NCBI GenBank assembly: GCA_905250125.1 | Contig: CAJNOL010000439.1 | Span: forward strand, 1 to 64,000 | DNA length: 64,000 nt | Direction: 5' to 3' | DNA from: Rotaria sordida | Taxonomy: Eukaryota; Rotifera; Eurotatoria; Philodinida; Philodinidae | Shown here: in pieces, positions 1 through 11,896 of the stretch | Numbering within the stretch: the stretch's first letter is position 1 | How the letters are laid out: each line of letters opens with the position of its first letter | Notes under the pieces: generated by a model | What the model saw: the letters and a program-made list of their open reading frames with translations, nothing else | Database searches by the model: none | Told to the model about the DNA's origin: nothing | Position numbers and translations under genes: made by a program

Positions 1-75
1 TTGATTCATTTATATATTTCGATCATTTCATGCTTCCTGACAAATAAATTCTCTTTTATTCATTTTAGTTTAGAT

Positions 76-546
76 ATGTCTTCGCTTTTAGTTACATATA
101 TGAATAATGAATTTGCAATTCTAAAGCATAACCCTGTACCAACCATATGTATTCGTCCTGTTACTGATGGTAATCTTCATTATTACTATGTATCCATCGA
201 TGGTCCTCTTGATACACTCTATGAAGGTGGCTTTTTCATCTTAGACGTGAAACTCTCAGATGACTACCCATGGAAGCCTCCAAAGGTCATGTTTAGTACA
301 AGAATGTTTCATCCTAACATCTATCCTGATAGTCAAATTTGTCATGATATACTAGAATTACAGTGGACCTAGGCGTTGACGTTGGAAAATGTTCTAATCT
401 CGATTTCTGCACTATTAACTGATCCAAATATCATGGAACCGGCAAATCCCGAGGCAGTCCATCACGATCGAGAGGATCGTGAACAGTACAATCGTATCAT
501 TCGACAATATGTGCAACAATATGCTTTGCAAAATACTGTATCATAG
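76..546 (+). pseudogene. E2 ubiquitin-conjugating enzyme (UBC fold) interrupted by an in-frame TAG
   Basis: The reading frame from the ATG at 76 gives a UBC-fold protein similar to the UBE2D class. Visible landmarks are the PPKV segment, the HPN motif (in RMFHPNIYPD) and the active-site Cys in QICHDILELQW, where family members usually have ICLDIL. A TAG at 370-372 stops the frame right after QWT, where the family has Pro in QWSPAL. The same frame then continues without a gap through ALTLENVLISISALLTDPN to a natural TAG at 544-546, so the C-terminal helices are still present. E2s charge ubiquitin on the Cys and pass it on with an E3. I read this as a recently inactivated copy; a truncated product would lack the C-terminal helices. 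A polypyrimidine tract ending in AG at about 68 could be a splice acceptor, so an upstream exon outside the window is possible. Confidence 0.8.
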
Positions 547-1039
547 TTCCAGTATGAATAATGGTATTAGAATATCCAGATTACAACAACACATGATAGG
601 ATGTATCTGAGACTATTTTAACATTTACAGTTTTAATAAAATCTTTCCTTAACTGTAAGATTTCTTCAGGTAACCCACCATCATGTTTCACATTTTAGTC
701 TTGATATGGAATAGTGTTGAAAATTTTTCTACAAGCATCGACGTGACTTTCGAAAGTAGTCAATGTGTTTGTCTGATTCGAATGATTATATTATAATGTA
801 CTTGCCTTCAAAACCGGGGTTGGTGTGAAGTGTGGGTGTAGATGTATATAATAGTTAGAAACTCACAATGGCATCCACATCCACGCCCACACTCGATTTT
901 ATTTTCCCTCTTTCTCTGTATGTATGGCTTTATAATTAACTGTTCACAACATTCAGCACACGATATCCCTTTTCCGTCTTCTATATGTGGATATACATCA
1001 ATAATAATAATAACAAAAACAATCGTCTTAATGAAGATG
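547..1039. other. Intergenic, with a GT/CA-rich hairpin
   Basis: No gene is visible. The main structure is an imperfect inverted repeat: a G/T-rich arm at 830-844 (GTGTGGGTGTAGATG) and a C/A-rich arm at 872-892 that pairs with it over most of its length, separated by about 27 bases. It belongs to the dispersed hairpin set described under the findings. Confidence 0.5.
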
Positions 1040-4000
1040 CTAAAGATAAATGCGAACGAACGCTTCTATCTCTCGCCTACATATTGGACATGACCGTAGT
1101 GAGTGGCCACACGAAACACATGTGGCGAAATGTCCGCATGGAATGCATGCGATACGTTTTTCTTCGCTCATGCACAAAGCACAAGGATTCGTCAAAGTGG
1201 TAGCACTAGTTTCCATCGGCTCTGGAGATGTGATTTTAGGAGCTACACTCGCTGCTTTTGTTTCTGTAGCAGTTGGTTTCACCGGTATCCTTGAGTCCAG
1301 TTCGCTATTGCACGTATTCGATGGATGTATCCTTTCGACATTTGAAGCAGCCGATCTAGCGGTATGTTCTTGCGTTGTAGAAGTAGGAACCGATGAAGAT
1401 AATCTAGTACGCGTTTCTAAACAATTATTTTATGGTAAATATTGATGCAAGATACTTGCTTTCACGAAACATACCTGCTTGTTCCTGCTCACTAATTTGT
1501 TGCATTCTCACACTGGGCACAATGATATTCTCTTTTTTACCATTAATACAATCGATTTGTTTCTGAAGAATGATACAAGCTATCAGTAGATCCGAATCTG
1601 TTTCGAAGTCATCTTCTGAAATGACATTTTTAATTATGAAAAACTTTGCAGACCAAAAGAAAGGTCAACTATTTTTACGTTTTAATCGAAGTTGATCTTC
1701 CCAACATCGTTTGATGATCGACAATTTAAACGGTTTATCCAGCAGTCTTTGCGACACTGGCAAGTCCAAACGAGCAGCAACATAGCGTGACAATGTGCTC
1801 TCATCGGCTATTTGCAGCTTTTGCGTATTTGAATTTCCATAGTTCGCAGACTCATTTGTTCTGGTACGTTCTAGCAAAAGAAATTGACATGTTATATATT
1901 CGAGAACATGAGCGCTTATATAGCAAATTTGCAAAGTAAATCTCATCTAAAATTGAACCAAAACAATGAACATACCAGTATTCTCATCTGGCATCTTTAG
2001 GCGATTTTGTTCAAAAATTGTTATCATTCTAAATATCGGTCATTATCAGCTATTTGTTTCAATACAACCGATCATAGACAGCAATTTTATTTAATTGTAG
2101 AGGAAACTCGTATAACACGTATGAATTTCAATCGATTTCAACCAATATACTATTGGCTAATTTACTACTTAGTAGACGCGGAAACATTTACTCTTGGCTA
2201 ACAAATCGAGAAGTAACATCTGAATAAGTTTTCAGCAAACAAATAAATAAATCAATAGTAATCCACTAGTAAATCTGTAGCAGTGGTATTTATTCAACTA
2301 GATCATTGTGCATAGCTATTTTGCCACTTTTGTCAATACCTGTGATGCTGTCGTTTATATGACTAGCTAATACAAGTTCAAAAGACTACACTTGGTTTCA
2401 TTAGTGATGTTACTGGAAGCATACTTATTCTTGACACTGCTTATATGCTCACAATTCTTAAAACTATTCAAATTCTTAAAATGACTGAAATCTTCCACAG
2501 TTTTAAATTTCTGCATACTTTTCTTATTTTTACGATTCTGATAGCAAATCATATTCCTAGAGTTTCAGAGATCTCACAAATTTTAACAATCGAAAGAAAG
2601 TAGAAAGTTGCTAGACTTTCTCATGTTTCAGGTAAATTTTATCTATTAAAAATTGTTCATGCTAATGATATATTCACTAACCTTGAGCCAATCGTTTTGA
2701 TTCCTCTATTTTTCGATAAAGATCATCGCCACAAAGTTGCTTGGCATAGGCACAATGAGGAAACCATCTTGCATGCTCAATCATTGGATTATCATTAGAA
2801 CCCCAATTTTGAAGCGATCCATTACAATAGAAACACGTTACAATTGTATTTTTACCAGTATAGAAGAATCCTGCTCGGACAAGATCATCGACAGCAGGTA
2901 GCTGTTCGCTGGGCCAATTAGCAAATGATGCATGCCGCCTCGGTATTTCGATGAATGCGCTGTGGCAAGCTGCGGTGGATACAATGCCATTTGAGCGAAG
3001 CGCTTCGGTGCCCGCTACTACCGATGACCGATTACTAGCGGAATTTTCATTCAGAATCACTAGAGCCGTCGTTTCGCGACGTGCTAGCATGCTCATTACG
3101 TAGGAACATTTGGGTGATAGAGTTTTATGAACTAGCCATGGGTCGTCTGCGTTTGGCGTCCATTGCTGACAGATGAGATTACAGTATAAACATATCACAC
3201 GATCACCAACATTACAGTGGAAAAATCCAGCTTCGATCATTTGTGCTCGAGATGGCGACTTTTTATGAGGCCAATGCGAAAAATTGCGACGGCGTATCTG
3301 TTTTAGGGTTTCTGCTTCGGAAAGTGTCTGTACCTGACCTCTATCGTTGGAAGTTTCTAGTTTTCGACATTTAGAAGAATTCTCCGATTCATCTGGATTG
3401 GTAGTCGGTACTTTGAGTGTGGTAATCATTATAGATGACGAAGATAATTGCGAGACAAGATTTGTTGATTTCACAGAACGAACAAATGGGCAATTCGGAC
3501 TACGTTCTGAATGAATAGAAAATGGTTTCATATCGAGCGTCCATTCGGACACTTCCAATTGGCATCTATCGCATCGAACTGTATCACCAATATAAATATA
3601 TCGGAACCCAGCTGCCTCCATAGATATTGTCGAATGAACACCATGTTTTCTTAAACGATCACGATACAGGTTCAAAACCCTACGACGGACATCCGAGACA
3701 TATTTCTTTGGCTCAATATCCTTGTTAACGGATTTTTCCGATAGAGTCTTGTGGAAAGCTATCGAAGTGGCTCCGTCGACTGCTATTTGATTGCTACAAC
3801 TTTCGGCAGACTTTGATTGAATTACGTCGGATTTGGACCCTATTATACTAAATCTATCAGGGCTGCAAAAATTAGACTGCTTGTCTTGGATACGAGCCTT
3901 TTCCGAGGTTATTGCTTGATCTAATATCGCTTCTTTTCCCGTCTGACTTAGACATTGTGATATTTTCTCATATCGAGTGTAAGCGTCATTCGTTACTGAT

Positions 4001-4053
4001 TTTGCTGCATAAGGGATGCCAGTCTCCAAATCTATAGGATCGGATGTCATCAT
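1040..4053 (-). CDS. Inhibitor-of-apoptosis-like protein: three BIR domains and a C-terminal RING
   Basis: Four exons: 4053-2682, 1870-1679, 1615-1475 and 1416-1040. All introns are GT-AG and every junction is phase 1; the joined frame is 693 aa. Exon 1 carries three BIR zinc folds at about residues 124-191, 255-322 and 371-438. Each has the C-x2-C-x16/17-H-x6-C pattern (CDRC...HSERSPNC, CLYC...HKTLSPKC, CFYC...HARWFPHC). The last exon encodes a C3HC4 RING of the IAP type (CALC...CGHFATC...CPIC) ending in a short hydrophobic tail. IAPs bind caspases or IAP-antagonist proteins through BIRs and ubiquitinate targets through the RING, in the cytosol. The linker exons hold helical segments (for example QLRLK and DLLIACIILQKQID). 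The first 120 residues are low-complexity and I recognise no domain there. Intron 1 is about 810 bases; the other two are about 60. The start is the ATG pair at 4053; an upstream non-coding exon cannot be excluded. Confidence 0.9.
1871..2681 (-). other. Long first intron of the BIR/RING gene
   Basis: The donor GTTAGT lies just below 2682 and the acceptor (TTTTGCTAG) just above 1870. Joining across it preserves phase. I see no further exon inside and nothing recognisable. Confidence 0.6.
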
Positions 4054-4899
4054 TAATTATAGACTCAGGGAAGTCAAGTGAAGAAGAAGTTGGAGTAGAG
4101 TTAAATAAAATGGATACGATCTGAATCTGAAAATATAAACAAAGATTTATCATCACTTTGCCTCCGATTTCTTCGATGAAAGAGGCTAAAAGTAAGAAAG
4201 GTATGGAGGTAAGTGTGGACAGTTGCGTAGAAGATTGAAACCCACCTCGACCCACATCCACACTTATACCTACACTGCCGTCCATGCAGTTCCCCATTCA
4301 CAATCACATCCTGGACTCACTTTTCTGGTCATATACTTCGACACTCATTTCCAATCGTGTTTCGTAAAACCTTAATTTTTATCCGGGTCGATACTGAAAG
4401 GTGATTTCGAAGCCATTGCCATAAAAGTCAGTTGAACTTCTCTCTTGATCTGCAAAATAATGATTATAACTGCATGAGTATGCGTAGGCGAGTGGACGAC
4501 AAACACTCACCCATCGCGATCGTGAAATTTCTTGTACAGTCCTACCAGAAACCATTGGAGTGAAATATCAAAAATCATTTCTCGGTTTTATCGAAGTCGA
4601 TTTTCATTTTTGTTTCTCCTCGTATATAACAGAATCTTCAACTACTTTGCCTCCTATTAAATTTGGTCAGGTTTTTAATCGAAGAGAAATCTATGTCCGG
4701 ATCAGACACTGAAAAGAATGAAAAAATCTAGATTCGATTCGATTCGGTTTCGGTCTCAGGTTCACACAACTTAACAGACCCTAATTTCTCATTTTCGATT
4801 TATTTTTCGAGAAAAACGAACATTGTTGCATAACTGTGTGCCTAATTTCTGAAGTATTTGGTAAAAATGACAATAAAAATGAACGAAGATGATGTTTTT
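4054..4899. other. Intergenic region with a GT/CA hairpin
   Basis: No coding region is supported. An inverted repeat pairs 4207-4219 (AGGTAAGTGTGGA) with 4257-4271 (TCCACACTTATACCT). A stretch at about 4333-4367 (ACTTCGACAC... ATCGTGTTTCGTAAAA) resembles 10802-10838, suggesting a short dispersed repeat. Confidence 0.4.
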
Positions 4900-5180
4900 T
4901 GTGGAACTCACATATATTTTCGAAGGAAGTAATGACTGTACGTTTAAAGTTCAAGTTTTCGCGGCTTCCCTCTCCCTCCTCTTCCCTCCCCATTACAGGC
5001 CATAGCGATTCCAGCAAAAAAAGAAAGAAAAAATTTCTGTTCGAGGTAATGGAAATAAAAAAGACAGCATTTTCTGGCAATCGATTATTATTAGAAAAGA
5101 ACCATCGTCTTGTAGAGAATTTAAACATTGCATTTTTCTCATTAGTATAATGAAACTAAAGAAGATATGCGAGTTCCACA
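4900..5180. mobile_element. Short TIR element, copy 1 (TGTGGAACTC ends)
   Basis: The ends are inverted repeats of 16 bases with one mismatch: TGTGGAACTCACATAT at 4900-4915, and the complement of TGTGGAACTCGCATAT at 5165-5180. The 65 bases inside the left end (ATTTTCGAAGGAAGTAATGA and on, then GCGGCTTCCCTC) match the inside of a second copy at 16870-17600 in the same orientation. I could not find a clear target-site duplication. The 281-base length and lack of coding capacity suggest a non-autonomous MITE-like element. Small reading frames inside it on both strands merely begin in the TIRs. Confidence 0.6.
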
Positions 5181-7400
5181 TTTCAGTCCCAAAGGGACTG
5201 CGCTAACGAGCTTTTTTAACCGTGTCTTCTGAACTTGTGACGCCAAATGTTGGCTACATATTGCTATCAACTCGCAATTTCTATCATTAGATTAGGGAAG
5301 AAACTCGGCGATATGTAGAGACCTACATTATTAACCATTAAAATTATATTGACTATTGAGCAACTGAATGTTTTGCAATGTAATTATTATTTCTATGTAT
5401 CGAGACTTACCCACAGATTTAATTGGTTACATGACATTAACGTGTGCAAAATTGCTGTGCAGACATTTCTGTGCTAAATTAAATTTTTTTGTTTTTTTCA
5501 TGTTAAATTAAAATATCTTCTAAAATTTTATAAACTGTTGTGTTGGTGCGGCTACAGGGTTTCGGTGTGAGTATTTAAATGAACCGAAGGCAACTGGAAC
5601 CCTAATACTAACAACCACATCTCAACGCTCAAATCCATTCCCGAAATCACATCCGAATCCGAGACCTACATAGGAGCGCATGCCCACAGTAACCCACAGG
5701 CACACCTCGTAACCTGAGTTAGCACCCACAGTAGCATCGATATCTGAAATCTCAGAGACATTAAGTAGTGTGTCAGTAGCATTACATGAGATACTAGCAA
5801 TATCATTGATTTGCTAGAGGCATCGCTTGACTTCCTGAATATATTACTTTGAATAATAGAAGCATCACTACGATGCTGAAGACATCGCTCAGGATGCTGG
5901 TTATATTACATGTGATGCTAGAAGCGTCACATGGAAAGGAAGAGACATCACTTACGATGTTGCGAACAACTCAAGTGATACCTTTGGTATTCGAGATTAT
6001 GTCTAATGTAACTTAGGTGAAGCTTCCAGCAATCTAGTGACAAGTGTCAGTGTCAACATTCTAGTTTTCCATTAAAAACAATCTGTCTTTCAGGATAGAT
6101 GATGTCCATTAGATGACTTCTTCAATCATGTGTTGATCTGAGCCTAACTGCTCAAGTAGTTCCCATAAGGCCGAAAGAATTCATTAAACAGTTCGTTTCA
6201 TCTAAGCTGAACTGACGAAACAGATCAGATTCGATCGCATTCATAAGCAGTTCATCAATTCTGAACTTCTTACCGAATGGTCTTACGCATGTCCCGCATC
6301 CACACACGCAATCTGTGCTGCAGTCCGGACTCACAGATTTATTAATGAAAGATTAGAAGATGCAATAATCTAACGCAGAAAGAAAAGAACACTTAATTTG
6401 CAGAGCAGCGTCGCACGCAGAAATGTTGTGTCACGTAGTTCTATATTAGTCAAAAAGTCTTACTATGATTAAATGATAGCTAGAGATTAGAGAAACTACT
6501 GAGCCAGGTAGAAAGTTTCGCTTTTGTTTGTATGACTTGCAATATATTTGTTATTCTGATCCAAAACTATAATAGAGTTACTCAGGTTGCAAGATATACA
6601 CTCATGTCCGTAGTAGTTTTATAATTCTTAAAAAGTGAACAAATGTTCAGATGATTTTTTTCACTAGTGTATTTGACTTCAAAAAAAACTATGTGTGTTG
6701 CAAAAAATGGGTTTTTGAAAGAGACTCTCGATAATTTGACTGAAAGATATGGCAAAGTGGGAAGAACTTAGCCTCTCTTGGTTATGCATAAAAGTAGTCG
6801 GATGTTAGCTCACAAAAAAAATATTGAGTTCACATGATTACTTGTTCAACATATTACCAAACCAAAAACTTACCTTTCCAATTATAGTTCTATATTGTAC
6901 GAAGTATGACATCACTACAATCATATAAATTGGTCTCCATGGTATAGAATCTATAGAATAATATAGACTTTTTCCAACATCACCTACCTAAATTTTTTTC
7001 TTATCACAAAAAAAGTCAGTTGTTTGCGCATACTTGGAAAAATCCAACCTATTAATAAATCAGCGTGGTGAAGAGAACGAGAGGAAGAAAGAAAGAAAGA
7101 AATTGTCGTAAATATTTGAGTCATCGCATCCAAAATGACGTCTGCTTCGGTGATGAGGGACGATATCATGATATTCTTATATTCAGCAAGAAGTATTCAT
7201 TTGCAGCATAATCATGCACATGAATATGGGTTATGTCAGTATGACTTTTTTAACTTTGGAATATTACTAACAAATGAATAGACATACCGTTTTTAAAAAG
7301 TTGATTACATTGGTTTTTTCCTGTTATTACGACACAAATTTCTGTTGTCGTCATGTTGTTAAGTGACGAGAACAGAAAAAAAGGCAACAGTGCAAGTGGA
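5181..7400. other. Gene-poor region
   Basis: I see no gene. At 5700-5990 there are loosely repeated phrases (GATGCT, AGAAGC, CATCAC) that look like a decayed short tandem repeat. A short purine-rich tract occurs near 7080-7102. The short reading frames here have no recognisable features. Confidence 0.4.
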
Positions 7401-7408
7401 GAATAGAT

Positions 7409-8090
7409 ATGTGAGTGAAGTTAGTCAAAGATTCGAGTAAAACCAGCTAGGATTCGTTAAGGAACTGTTCCGAACTGTTCCAATCAGTGTTTCGGGTGCA
7501 ACTCGACGAGCTTTATCTATTGGTACAATCAGATTTCCCATAGGTCAAACTATCGTTGAAAAAAACCTCAAATATTATATTCTTCTGCTGAAATTCGAGC
7601 CAAAGATTCAAGTAAAAGTAGCTAGGATCCACCTAGGAGTCTGTTCCAAGTGCTCCAACGAGTGTTCCAAGTACAACTCGATGAGCTCTATCCAATGGTA
7701 TATCCAGATTTTTCATAGCTCAAACTACGGTTTTCAGGTTTTCATAGCACTATCTACGGTCCCAAAAATCATACTTTGAGCTATGAAAAATCTGAACATG
7801 CCATTGGATAGAGCTCATCAAGTTGTACTTGGAACACTCATTGGAACCCTTGGAACAGACTCCTTGGTGGATCCTAGCTACTTTTACTTGAATCTTTGGC
7901 TCGAAGTTCAGCAGAAGAATGCAGTATTTGAGGTTTTTCTCAACGATAGTTTGATCTATTGGAAATCTGATTGTACCAGTAGATAGGGCTCGTCGTGTTG
8001 CACTCGGAACACTGATTTGGACAGTATGGAACAGTTTCTGGGCGAATCCTAGCTGGTTTTACTCAAATCTTTGGTTAACTCCACCTACGT
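7409..8090. mobile_element. Foldback element with two repeat units per arm and a flanking duplication
   Basis: Left arm 7411-7730 and right arm 7771-8088 are inverted copies separated by a loop of about 40 bases. The outer ends pair as GTGAGTGAAGTTAGTCAAAG (left) with GTAGGTGGAGTTAACCAAAG (right, complement). Each arm holds two diverged direct copies of one unit, each starting CAAAGATTC and AGTAAAA, then AGCTAGGAT, then GTTCC motifs, then CAACTCGA and GAGCT. GAATAGATAT occurs directly at 7401-7410 and again at 8091-8100, as a target-site duplication would. If the TIR begins two bases earlier the duplication is 8 bp, which suits hAT; if it is 10 bp it suits Mutator-like elements. No transposase is visible. 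A 67-codon frame inside (7783-7986) is an accident of the repeat. Confidence 0.75.
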
Positions 8091-8100
8091 GAATAGATAT

Positions 8101-8460
8101 GCCTCCAGTCTCACTCGAATGTTAAGAACTTTTAGGAATTTTTGCTTTTCAAAAGTAAGAATGCACCAAGACTGAGAAGTCGCCGGATAAAATGAAATTT
8201 TTTCTCTTGCAAGAATCCCTGAAACTGTACGAGACTCCTGTTGTACACAGGTCCGGATGGTACCAACTGAGTATACGTACAACCGAACAGACCGATTACA
8301 TCGAAGAGCAAGCAAAGCATCGCTTAGTCTCGACCGAAAAATTGCGAAAATTAAAATTTTACTAATATGTGACCTCTTTCAGGCATGTGGGTGAAGTTAG
8401 GCGGTGTGAACGTAGCGTGTGCCTGTGGATGTATGGGTATGGGTGCCGATCCTTTGTTAG
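8101..8460. other. Intergenic
   Basis: No supported gene. Two overlapping minus-strand reading frames here show no family features. A GT-rich arm begins near 8384 and leads into the repeat that follows. Confidence 0.35.
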
Positions 8461-9060
8461 TGGATGACCAAACCAACACATTCACACCGACACCCACATC
8501 CACATGCACACACCCACATCACACCCATCACACCTAACACCCGCACCCACACATCCACACCCTACACTTGGATGTATGAAATATGTCACACAAATAATTA
8601 TATTGTTTTACTGGGATCGATAAGAAAAAATTCAAAGAAGGTTTTATACCTTTGGCCAAAAGTCTTTGATCCCCTGATGTTTATCGATATTTCAAGCTTT
8701 TCGCTTGCAATTTTTCGACTGTGTATGTGTAGCGAGAAACATTATTTCAAGACATCAATTCAATGTAGTACAGCAATGGGCAACTTTTTTATCGGTAGAA
8801 AAAATGATGATTTGAATGTGGGTGTTGGTGTGGGATGGAGTGGGGTGGTTATGAATGCCGATGGTGTGGCTGATGTTGACGGTGTGAGTGTGGGTACAGT
8901 TTCTTTCAACCCACACCCACACTCACTTACCACCCACCCACACTCACTTATCACCCACCCACACCCACCCACACCCACCCACATCCACACGCACACCCAC
9001 ATCCACGCCCACATTCACACGTACGTTCACACTCTCGCATCCAGCCACACCCACACCATC
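8384..9060. repeat. GT/CA-rich repeats with hairpin geometry, telomere-like
   Basis: Two G/T-rich blocks (8384-8452 and 8817-8905) are each followed by a C/A-rich block (8475-8567 and 8911-9055) made of CCCACA, CCCACC and CACATCC words. The longest run, about 8911-9010, is nearly pure CCCACA/CCCACC repeats. Its complement is TGTGGG/GGTGGG, close to the TGTGGG telomeric repeat reported for bdelloid rotifers. Each G/T block can pair with the C/A block after it. The 202-codon frame through here is a by-product of repeat periodicity: its protein is His/Thr/Pro only at the ends and has no domain. Confidence 0.7.
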
Positions 9061-9438
9061 ATGAATAATTGAAAAGCCTTAGAAAATTCTACTAATACTC
9101 GGTTTGAGTATGAGCGTTGATGTGAGTATGGATTTGGATCTTCTGTTTTTCCAGACCCAGGCCTACACCTACATCATTACCGTGTTTGATGATGTAATTG
9201 TATCTGTGTAGAATTTACTAATGATTACAAGGGAATCGAAGTGAAGATTTTTGTGTATCTGATGATGTAGTACTTGTTTAGTTTCGAAAAGTGTAGGTGT
9301 TAGACAAAATTAAACAAAATCTTTAAAATATTTGAAATTTTAAAAAGTTGATAATGACCAAAAGAATAAATCATAGAGCGTACGTATTTGAAATCAGTTG
9401 ACTTCAACTTTAATTGGAATTTAGCTAAGTTTAGGAAG

Positions 9439-9917
9439 ATGTAGAGCAGAGATGCCCATCGTGGCGCTGCCGCTGCCGCGCCGTTGCCACGATGGCGGTA
9501 GCGGCAGCGGTAAGTTTTTTTAAGAAACCAACGTGGCAGCGATGCGGTAGTGGCAAATTTTTTAAAAATCACCGCGGCAGTGGTGCGGTAGCGGCAGGCT
9601 TTTTAAAATACCATCACGGCAGCGGCAGGATTTTTTGCAGGACATTGAAAAACTGCATGAATTTAATAGAATTTCAGAGTTTAAAAATGAAACATTCTGA
9701 GATAGAATGAATCTGATGGACTAGTACCAATATCTCTGGTCAAATATAGCCGTAGCAGTGAAATTAGAGACACTTTTTTGAAAACCGCCGCGTCGGTGGC
9801 ACGTTTATTTTATAATTCATCGCGGCAGCGGTGCGGCAACATTTTTTCATATAACCGTCGCGGCAGCGATGCGGTAGCGACCGATTTCCAGCCGCGATGG
9901 ATATCTCTGATGTAGAG
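9439..9917. mobile_element. hAT-like MITE with GCGGCA-rich interior and 8-bp target duplication
   Basis: The element spans 9447-9909 (463 bp). Its ends are inverted repeats: CAGAGATGCCCATCGTGGC on the left, and on the right the complement of CAGAGATATCCATCGCGGC. ATGTAGAG lies directly on both sides (9439-9446 and 9910-9917), a perfect 8-bp target-site duplication. The CAGAGATG-type terminus and the 8-bp duplication are characteristic of the hAT superfamily. The interior holds several degenerate copies of a unit with GCGGCAGCGGTGCGGTAGCGGCA followed by a T/A-rich spacer, an island of high GC in AT-rich DNA. There is no transposase, so it must be non-autonomous. The two reading frames crossing it are not genes. 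Confidence 0.85.
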
Positions 9918-11896
9918 TTCGCTATTGTTCTTTTTTAATTAAAACCTTAATTGATGTTAAAAATCTTTAGAATTCGTCAGTGTATTTTTTCAAAATCTGA
10001 TTGAATTTTGCGGGGCAAAATTCGAAATATTAGAGAATATATATCAGCCGCGTAGAAGTCAGATTTAGTCGTTGAATGAAGTTATTGATAATTTTTCGTC
10101 CTCTAAATAATTTATGACCATAAAGAGATTTGTAATAAGTGTTTGCCTTTGATTCTGATATCAAGTAACAAGATCGGTTTTTTCATAGAGAGTTCGACAC
10201 ATAGATTTATGCGAAAATTGTCTCCCTTATGATACAATATGAAGTAGTAGCGCCAAAAATGGCGATAAACATTAATCTCTAGCGAAATCATTAGCATGTG
10301 TCCACTGTAAGAATAGGGGATAGCATAAACTGAATCACGTACATGATTCAATGATCAATCAGTGATATGCCTAAAACAAATTGCTATTAATTGATAGAGT
10401 GCTTTTATTGATAACAAGCACAATATCTACATCTAAACGTTGATCATTGGACAACAAAAAGCTGTTAGTATAATCCCTGCGAGATTATAATGTGAAACAC
10501 GATATATCTGTACTTCATAATCCTTTAAAAAGTTTTCTTTTCATGCTTATTAAGGTATACTGCAGCCTTATTCGTTACGTTAGAGCATAGCACATGAACA
10601 ACGAAATATACCTATAGATTTTTTAACTAGACTCAAGTTATACATGACCTCTGATGTTACTTTGAAGTCATCTATCATATTCTGAAAAGGTCTTCAGATC
10701 TCGCTTGTCATGGTCTGTGATGGCTTTTGGAGCTCGTCTGTCATGGCCTGTGATGTAGAACACGGGAGAAGGGAGGAAAGGCTGCTAATTTCTACCCTAT
10801 ACACTTCAACACCCTTTTCAGATCGTGTTTCACAAAAAATACTCTTCTAGCCACCCTCGGAGAAAATACCCACTGGCAAGAAGGAGGAGGATTGAGGCTA
10901 TATTTATCACAATTCTTTTTTATATCTATTTATATATACGTTAAGAATAAGGTTCCGTTCATTCTATATATATAGAATTTTGACGTAGAAGATGAATGTT
11001 TAAATGTTCAAAAACAAACTGATTAGAAATATTGGCCGTATTTTTTTCAATATTGGTTTTTCTACACAAAAAACAGAATTTTATAACGATGTTTAAAAGA
11101 GAGTTGATTATACATGTTACAAATTATTAACAAACTGTGTAGGCACTTATCACGTCATGAATCAGTCGTTTTAATATGAGTAGATATCTAAAGATCTTGT
11201 ATCACTTCACATACTAAAATTGGTTAATCAATTTTTGAACTACATGATAAGATTACCAAGTCAGTATTTGTAAACCCTCACCCTTAATAGAAATTCAGTG
11301 GCTTCTAATACATCTTTTGCATCCACCATTTCAAGGGCTTATATTACTGGGGGAGGGTTTACGGGAACAAGATATGTGACACCATAAGTAAAGAGTGATT
11401 CGAGATCTACGGTGAAGTCACTCGTAAGGTGAAGAGGAATAATCTTTTCATTTACTACTTGAGGGTAGGTATGGAAGTGGTATAGGGATTGATATTGAAG
11501 GCCGATAGTCGATTCACTTTTTTCTTCATTTGGTACTCATACATGCACAAAGTCCTCTTTTAACTATCCAACCCTCACCGCAACCATATTCACACTATAT
11601 CCGTCGATGTTTTTTGTTACTCATATCTTATTACAGATCTATGCCATTATACTTTCAATGTCTGTGATAAACGTGTTTTTTTTTCGGTTTCAGAAGATGA
11701 GTGACAACTAGCAACGCAGTTATCAAACAGTTTCACCTATGACTAGTTCGTGAACCACGTGAAAAAATTGCTATTTCCTAGAAATATTCGAGATTACGTC
11801 TTCATTTGGCGACATAAAAATTTGCATTTGAATTATCCGATACTATTTAATGATAAAATAAAACTCTTTACGAATAATTGCGTTCTATTCGTTTGT
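9918..11896. other. Intergenic, AT-rich
   Basis: No gene is supported. Two copies of a 33-base unit (TCGCTTGTCATGGTCTGTGATG and TCGTCTGTCATGGCCTGTGATG, starting 10701 and 10734) form a minimal tandem repeat. G-rich and C-rich patches near 11340-11600 resemble decayed members of the hairpin set. Confidence 0.4.

Noticed and set aside
1050..1445. 131-codon plus-strand frame
   Set aside because: It is the complement of the RING exon of the IAP gene; the RING cysteine pattern is on the minus strand.
3986..4307. Minus-strand frames overlapping the 5' end of the BIR gene
   Set aside because: They are in other phases, lack motifs and partly cross a hairpin repeat.
5700..5990. Possible CRISPR-like or regular short repeat
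   Set aside because: Phrases with GATGCT and CATCAC recur irregularly without constant spacing or conserved length.
8464..9072. 202-codon open frame
   Set aside because: Most of it crosses CA- and GT-rich simple repeats; the protein has no domain and the opposite strand is open for the same reason.
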